From Entomomonas moraniae (lineage in GTDB: Bacteria > Pseudomonadota > Gammaproteobacteria > Pseudomonadales > Pseudomonadaceae), in the NCBI RefSeq assembly GCF_003991975.1, contig NZ_CP029822.1, positions 1,550,001-1,614,000 on the forward strand: a DNA stretch of 64,000 nt. The letters are read 5' to 3'. The notes under the pieces were generated by a model. It was given only the letters and a program-made list of their open reading frames with translations, did no database searches and was not told where the DNA came from. The position numbers were made by a program, and so were the translations under genes. Shown here piece after piece: positions 61,083 to 64,000 of the stretch. Position 1 is the stretch's first letter. Each line of letters begins with the position of its first letter.

Positions 61083-61551
61083 TTTAAATAAAGTACAAAT
61101 CATTGGGCGATTGGGAAATGATGTTGACATGCGTTATACACCATCAGGAAGCGCAGTTGCTAATATGTCAGTAGCAACTAGCGAGAAATGGAAAGATCAG
61201 AATGGGCAAAATCAAGAACGTACTACATGGCACAATATAACGATGTTTGGCAAGGTGGCAGAAGTGGCAGGACAATACCTGGTAAAAGGTTCTCTTGCGT
61301 ATTTCGAGGGTAAGATCGTTACTGAGAAGTATCAAGATCAACAAGGCAATGATAAATACACAACGAAGATTTATGCAAGCACAATGCAGATGCTAGACAG
61401 CCGTCAAGATCAACCTCAACAGCGAGCCGACCAGCAACAAAGTCCTCAACAGCAAAGACCGCAACAGAATCAACAAGCGGCTGCACCTGACTATAACGAA
61501 TTTGACGACGACATCCCGTTCGCCAAACATCACTCAATCAATGGAGTTTAA
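61075..61551 (+). CDS. ssb: Single-stranded DNA-binding protein
   Basis: 158 residues from ATG at 61075 (GAGG upstream). OB fold: [55 protein letters not shown]; glutamine-rich linker at about 115-145; acidic tip ending DDDIPF before a few additional residues. The DDDIPF tip normally ends the protein; here it is followed by AKHHSINGV, which could weaken partner binding. Confidence 0.93.
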   Translation: MASLNKVQIIGRLGNDVDMRYTPSGSAVANMSVATSEKWKDQNGQNQERTTWHNITMFGKVAEVAGQYLVKGSLAYFEGKIVTEKYQDQQGNDKYTTKIYASTMQMLDSRQDQPQQRADQQQSPQQQRPQQNQQAAAPDYNEFDDDIPFAKHHSINGV

Positions 61552-61601
61552 TTATGTGTAAAGATTTTTCCACTAACTTATGGTAATTGACAAGCAAGTA
61601 A

Positions 61602-61796
61602 CGGGGTTGTATAGTTTGCTTACGAGGTGTCGAAACCTTTATACAGCAAGCGGACTAAACCGCCCCGATAGCATGCGGATTTTTTATATCTGTGATTTAT
61701 GCCGAGAGGGCGAGGAATACAATACCCGAAAGGGAAATAACTCCAGCCAACTTGCTGTGGCTTTCGAACCTCTTGGCACCTAATGTCGAAATTAGG
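61602..61796 (+). ncRNA. Candidate large structured RNA between ssb and antirepressor
   Basis: CGGG/CCCG closes a three-way junction (61602-61667) with arms TGTATA/TATACA (tip AGGT-GTCGAA-ACCT) and GCGG/CCGC. Next are GCAT/ATGC with CGGAT/ATCTG (61671-61702). CCGAGAGG/CCTCTTGG (61702-61776) then encloses CCC-GAAA-GGG and AGCC/GGCT. Last is CCTAAT-GTCGAA-ATTAGG (61779-61796). A 67-codon frame over it lacks a ribosome site. No known RNA family recognised. Confidence 0.55.
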
Positions 61797-61828
61797 TAAA
61801 TATTCGAAATCAGCAAGGAGACATTCAC

Positions 61829-62521
61829 ATGTCTAATCAATTATCTATATTCAACTTTGAAGACCATCAAGTACGTACTTTATTAATCAATGATGAACCT
61901 TGGTTTGTTGCTCAAGATGTCTGTAAATCACTAAATATTAAAAATGTAACACAAGCTATTGAAAGACTTGATGATGACGAACGCTCTATGTTTAACATAG
62001 GTCGTCAAGGTGAAGCCAATATAATCAACGAATCAGGATTGTTTACTTTAATATTACGTTGCCGTGATGCCGTCAATAAAGGCACTCTACCCTATCGTTT
62101 TAGAAAGTGGGTTGCTGGTGAAGTATTGCCATCTATTCGTAAAACCGGTGGATATGGAATAAATAACAATAGCTTAGAATATCCAGAGTATCGAGAAGAT
62201 GTTAGGAAAAAAGCATTAGCTTATTCAGATGCCTGCATAGAGCAGTTAATCAAAAATAAAATACCATTTCCTAAATTCCCAACTGTAGACAATGAAGTCA
62301 TAGATGGAGTTATCTCTACAATATTAATGCATTCACGGTTTATGTTGACGTTTGGAAATGATATGAAAATCCAAATAACCCAAATCCCTATGAGTGCTAC
62401 TGTTGTTTATGAGGACAACAAAAAGCAAATGTCAGAATTAATAGGTAATCGCATACCACTAGAGTTCATTCCTGAATTATTAACTATTGGTGTTCAGCGA
62501 CTATCCAATCAATTGAAATAA
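61829..62521 (+). CDS. BRO-N type antirepressor
   Basis: 230 residues. BRO-N domain: LSIFNFEDHQVRTLLINDEPWFVAQDVCKSLNIKN, IINESGLFTLILRCRDAV, PYRFRKWVAGEVLPSIRKTG. The C-terminal half (about 110-230) is not one of the common antirepressor ends. AAGGAG is 11 bases before ATG. Followed by a strong terminator. Confidence 0.88.
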   Translation: MSNQLSIFNFEDHQVRTLLINDEPWFVAQDVCKSLNIKNVTQAIERLDDDERSMFNIGRQGEANIINESGLFTLILRCRDAVNKGTLPYRFRKWVAGEVLPSIRKTGGYGINNNSLEYPEYREDVRKKALAYSDACIEQLIKNKIPFPKFPTVDNEVIDGVISTILMHSRFMLTFGNDMKIQITQIPMSATVVYEDNKKQMSELIGNRIPLEFIPELLTIGVQRLSNQLK

Positions 62522-62528
62522 TCTAAAC

Positions 62529-62553
62529 AAGCCCTACCAGTTAGGGCTTTTTA
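62529..62553 (+). terminator. Terminator after the BRO gene
   Basis: AAGCCCTA-CCAGT-TAGGGCTT followed by TTT; lies within the early operon, before the methyltransferase gene. Confidence 0.8.
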
Positions 62554-62566
62554 ATGCGAGGTATTT

Positions 62567-64000
62567 ATGCAAACAGCAGAATTAATTAATAACGTTGAAT
62601 TTTATCCGCCTGTTGAGCATACGCTAATAGGAAGTTTGTTGTCAGAATTTGAATATAAGAAAAGTAAAATAACTTCTTTTTCTAATGAAATAATTAATAG
62701 CATGAGCGAGGTATCATGTTATTTTGGAAGCTTTTATGCTAAGCAAAATAATAATAACCATCCACCGTCATTAAGTTATCTGTTAGAAAAAGAAGGTGCA
62801 GTTAAAGCTTTAGAGGCTGAGTATTGGAATAAAGTTATTCTTTTAACGGGTGTAATGGAAATAATGCCAGAAAAAAGACGGCATGAGTTACATGAGCAAA
62901 TCAAAAAATTAGAAACCGTTGAGTTTAATAACGATAACATCAAATCAACCGTTACTGATTTATTATTAAATAGAGACCGTTTTTTTGCTGAACGGTTAGA
63001 TGGGGTATTTAAAGCTTTGTCCGGTAGCCATGTCACTAATCAGCCCGAGGGATTTAGTAAGCGCATGATTATTGATAATGCCCATGATTGTGGACTCTAT
63101 AATGCGTGGTCATATACAGATTATAGAAAAATTGGTTATTTGCATGACTTACGGCTTATTGTGCGTAAGTTTGCAGGATTACCAGGTGAAGGAGATGTTA
63201 ATTTATCAGGTGTAACTAGCAACTTAGTAAAAGCGGCATTCAAAGTTACTGGCCAATGGATGTCTATAGATAATGGGCATATAAGATTAAGAGTATATAA
63301 AAAAGGTACTGCCCATGTTGAAATTAGCCCTGATATGGCTTGGAAACTTAACACGGTTTTAGCTTATCTTTACCCTACAGCAATTCCGCCAAAATTCAGA
63401 CAGAAGCCTAAAAAGCAATCAAAAGAGTTTAAGTTAATGAATAAGCCTCTCCCTTCTGAGGTTATAACTGAGTTAGCTAATTCTGATATTTCTACGCAGT
63501 TTATAAAAGTAAAAGCTTACTCTATTAATAAAGCAATAGAAAAAGAACTTCATTCAGTATTAAAGCAAATAGGTGGAGTATTAACGGAAAAGCCAAGAGA
63601 AAAATATTACTACAATGTTTTTTCTTTTGATTATAACGTTTACGAGGCTATTGAGGAGATTATCAGAACTGGTGAGATACCAGATCACAGAAGCTATCAA
63701 TTTTACCCAACCCCAGAGAATATAGCTCAAGATGCTGTGGCTATGGCGGATATTCAAGAAGGTAATACATGTTTAGAGCCAAGTGCAGGTATTGGTGGAA
63801 TCGCTGATTTCATGCCTAAGGTTAAAACAACCTGTATCGAAATAAGTGAGCTTCACAGTAGAATCTTAAAAGATAAAGGCTTTAATGTCGTCACAGGCGA
63901 TTTCTTGAAACTGGCGGAGAAAACAAGTAAACGTTTTAACCGTATTATTATGAATCCACCTTATAGCGAAGGACGCTGGAAAGCTCATCTAGAGGCAGCA
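62567..64000 (+). CDS. DUF4942-containing DNA methyltransferase (partial, runs off right edge)
   Basis: 478 codons from ATG at 62567 (GAGG upstream), open to the end. The N-terminal 230 residues resemble DUF4942 (SKRMIIDNAHDCGLYNAWSYTDYRKIGYLHDLRLIVRKFAG). After residue 380 comes an adenine-specific methyltransferase domain: YPTPENIAQDAV, the SAM site CLEPSAGIGGIADFM, and the catalytic IIMNPPYSEGRW. The family is common in phage and plasmid anti-restriction regions. The rest is outside the window. Confidence 0.88.
   Translation, partial: MQTAELINNVEFYPPVEHTLIGSLLSEFEYKKSKITSFSNEIINSMSEVSCYFGSFYAKQNNNNHPPSLSYLLEKEGAVKALEAEYWNKVILLTGVMEIMPEKRRHELHEQIKKLETVEFNNDNIKSTVTDLLLNRDRFFAERLDGVFKALSGSHVTNQPEGFSKRMIIDNAHDCGLYNAWSYTDYRKIGYLHDLRLIVRKFAGLPGEGDVNLSGVTSNLVKAAFKVTGQWMSIDNGHIRLRVYKKGTAHVEISPDMAWKLNTVLAYLYPTAIPPKFRQKPKKQSKEFKLMNKPLPSEVITELANSDISTQFIKVKAYSINKAIEKELHSVLKQIGGVLTEKPREKYYYNVFSFDYNVYEAIEEIIRTGEIPDHRSYQFYPTPENIAQDAVAMADIQEGNTCLEPSAGIGGIADFMPKVKTTCIEISELHSRILKDKGFNVVTGDFLKLAEKTSKRFNRIIMNPPYSEGRWKAHLEAA

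Noticed and set aside
61580-61783. 67-codon open frame over the structured region
   Set aside because: No ribosome site, composition unlike neighbours, and the DNA is better explained by paired RNA helices.
1-64000. CRISPR array, IS element or rRNA
   Set aside because: No regularly spaced repeats, transposase genes or rRNA-like sequence were seen on reading both strands.

Overview
The window is AT-rich bacterial DNA with two parts: about 16.8 kb of host chromosome and then the first 47 kb or more of a lambda-like (siphovirus-type) prophage that runs off the right edge. The host genes suggest a gammaproteobacterium of the order Pseudomonadales. The order pilU-pilT / yggS-yggT-metX-metW-rdgB-hemW-DUF3392 is that of Pseudomonas, but the base composition is far more AT-rich. 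An insect-associated AT-rich relative such as Entomomonas would fit; that genus is a guess from memory, not something the sequence proves.

Host part (1-16.8 kb). PilU (cut by the left edge) and PilT are the retraction ATPases of type IV pili. Diverging from them is a run of housekeeping genes: PLP homeostasis (yggS), a membrane protein (yggT), methionine synthesis (metX, metW), nucleotide-pool cleaning (rdgB), haem chaperone (hemW), a DUF3392 protein, ribosomal protein L31 and an acetylornithine-type aminotransferase. proC, which usually lies between yggS and yggT, is absent. A three-gene tripartite RND efflux operon follows on the minus strand. A decayed integrase fragment then marks an older insertion at the same place where the present prophage begins.

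Prophage part (about 16.9-64 kb). At the left end are a tyrosine integrase, a secreted SNase-type nuclease and an unknown acidic protein. A UmuD-like protein without the usual catalytic residues converges on them. The late genes are on the minus strand and are read from right to left: unknown Q-position gene, late promoter and terminator, holins, a DUF5675 lysis protein, Rha regulator, Rz/Rz1, TerS/TerL, portal, minor head protein, scaffold, major capsid, connectors, tail tube, tape measure, tail tip. Two blocks of accessory genes (morons) interrupt them. One is a P22 immI-like antirepressor/Arc cassette flanked by a duplicated tape-measure 5' end. The other is a lipoprotein plus a VasI/TagO-like gene interrupted by a stop codon. 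Upstream (46-54 kb, minus strand) is the early-left operon: Cro, CII-like, KilAC protein, DUF1376 and DnaC-like replication proteins, methyltransferase, DUF3310, NinB, DUF1364 and nucleases.

The control centre is at 53.8-56.6 kb: cro and cI diverge across operators of the form TAGCANTGCTA, and the same operators recur at the rightward early promoter at 56.6 kb. Between them lies an ImmA/IrrE-PIN (DUF4411) toxin-antitoxin-like pair. The rightward early operon carries tiny proteins, a complete RelA/SpoT-type alarmone synthetase, a YqaJ exonuclease, SSB, a BRO-type antirepressor and a DUF4942 methyltransferase cut by the right edge.

The least explained features are RNA-like. Two intergenic stretches (57.49-57.65 kb and 61.60-61.80 kb) fold into many short perfect hairpins and show no convincing coding potential. 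A 23-bp-arm hairpin lies at 59.4 kb. A small hairpin with an invariant GTGA loop and co-varying stem recurs five times in the leaders of virion genes. No tRNA, rRNA, IS element or CRISPR array was seen.
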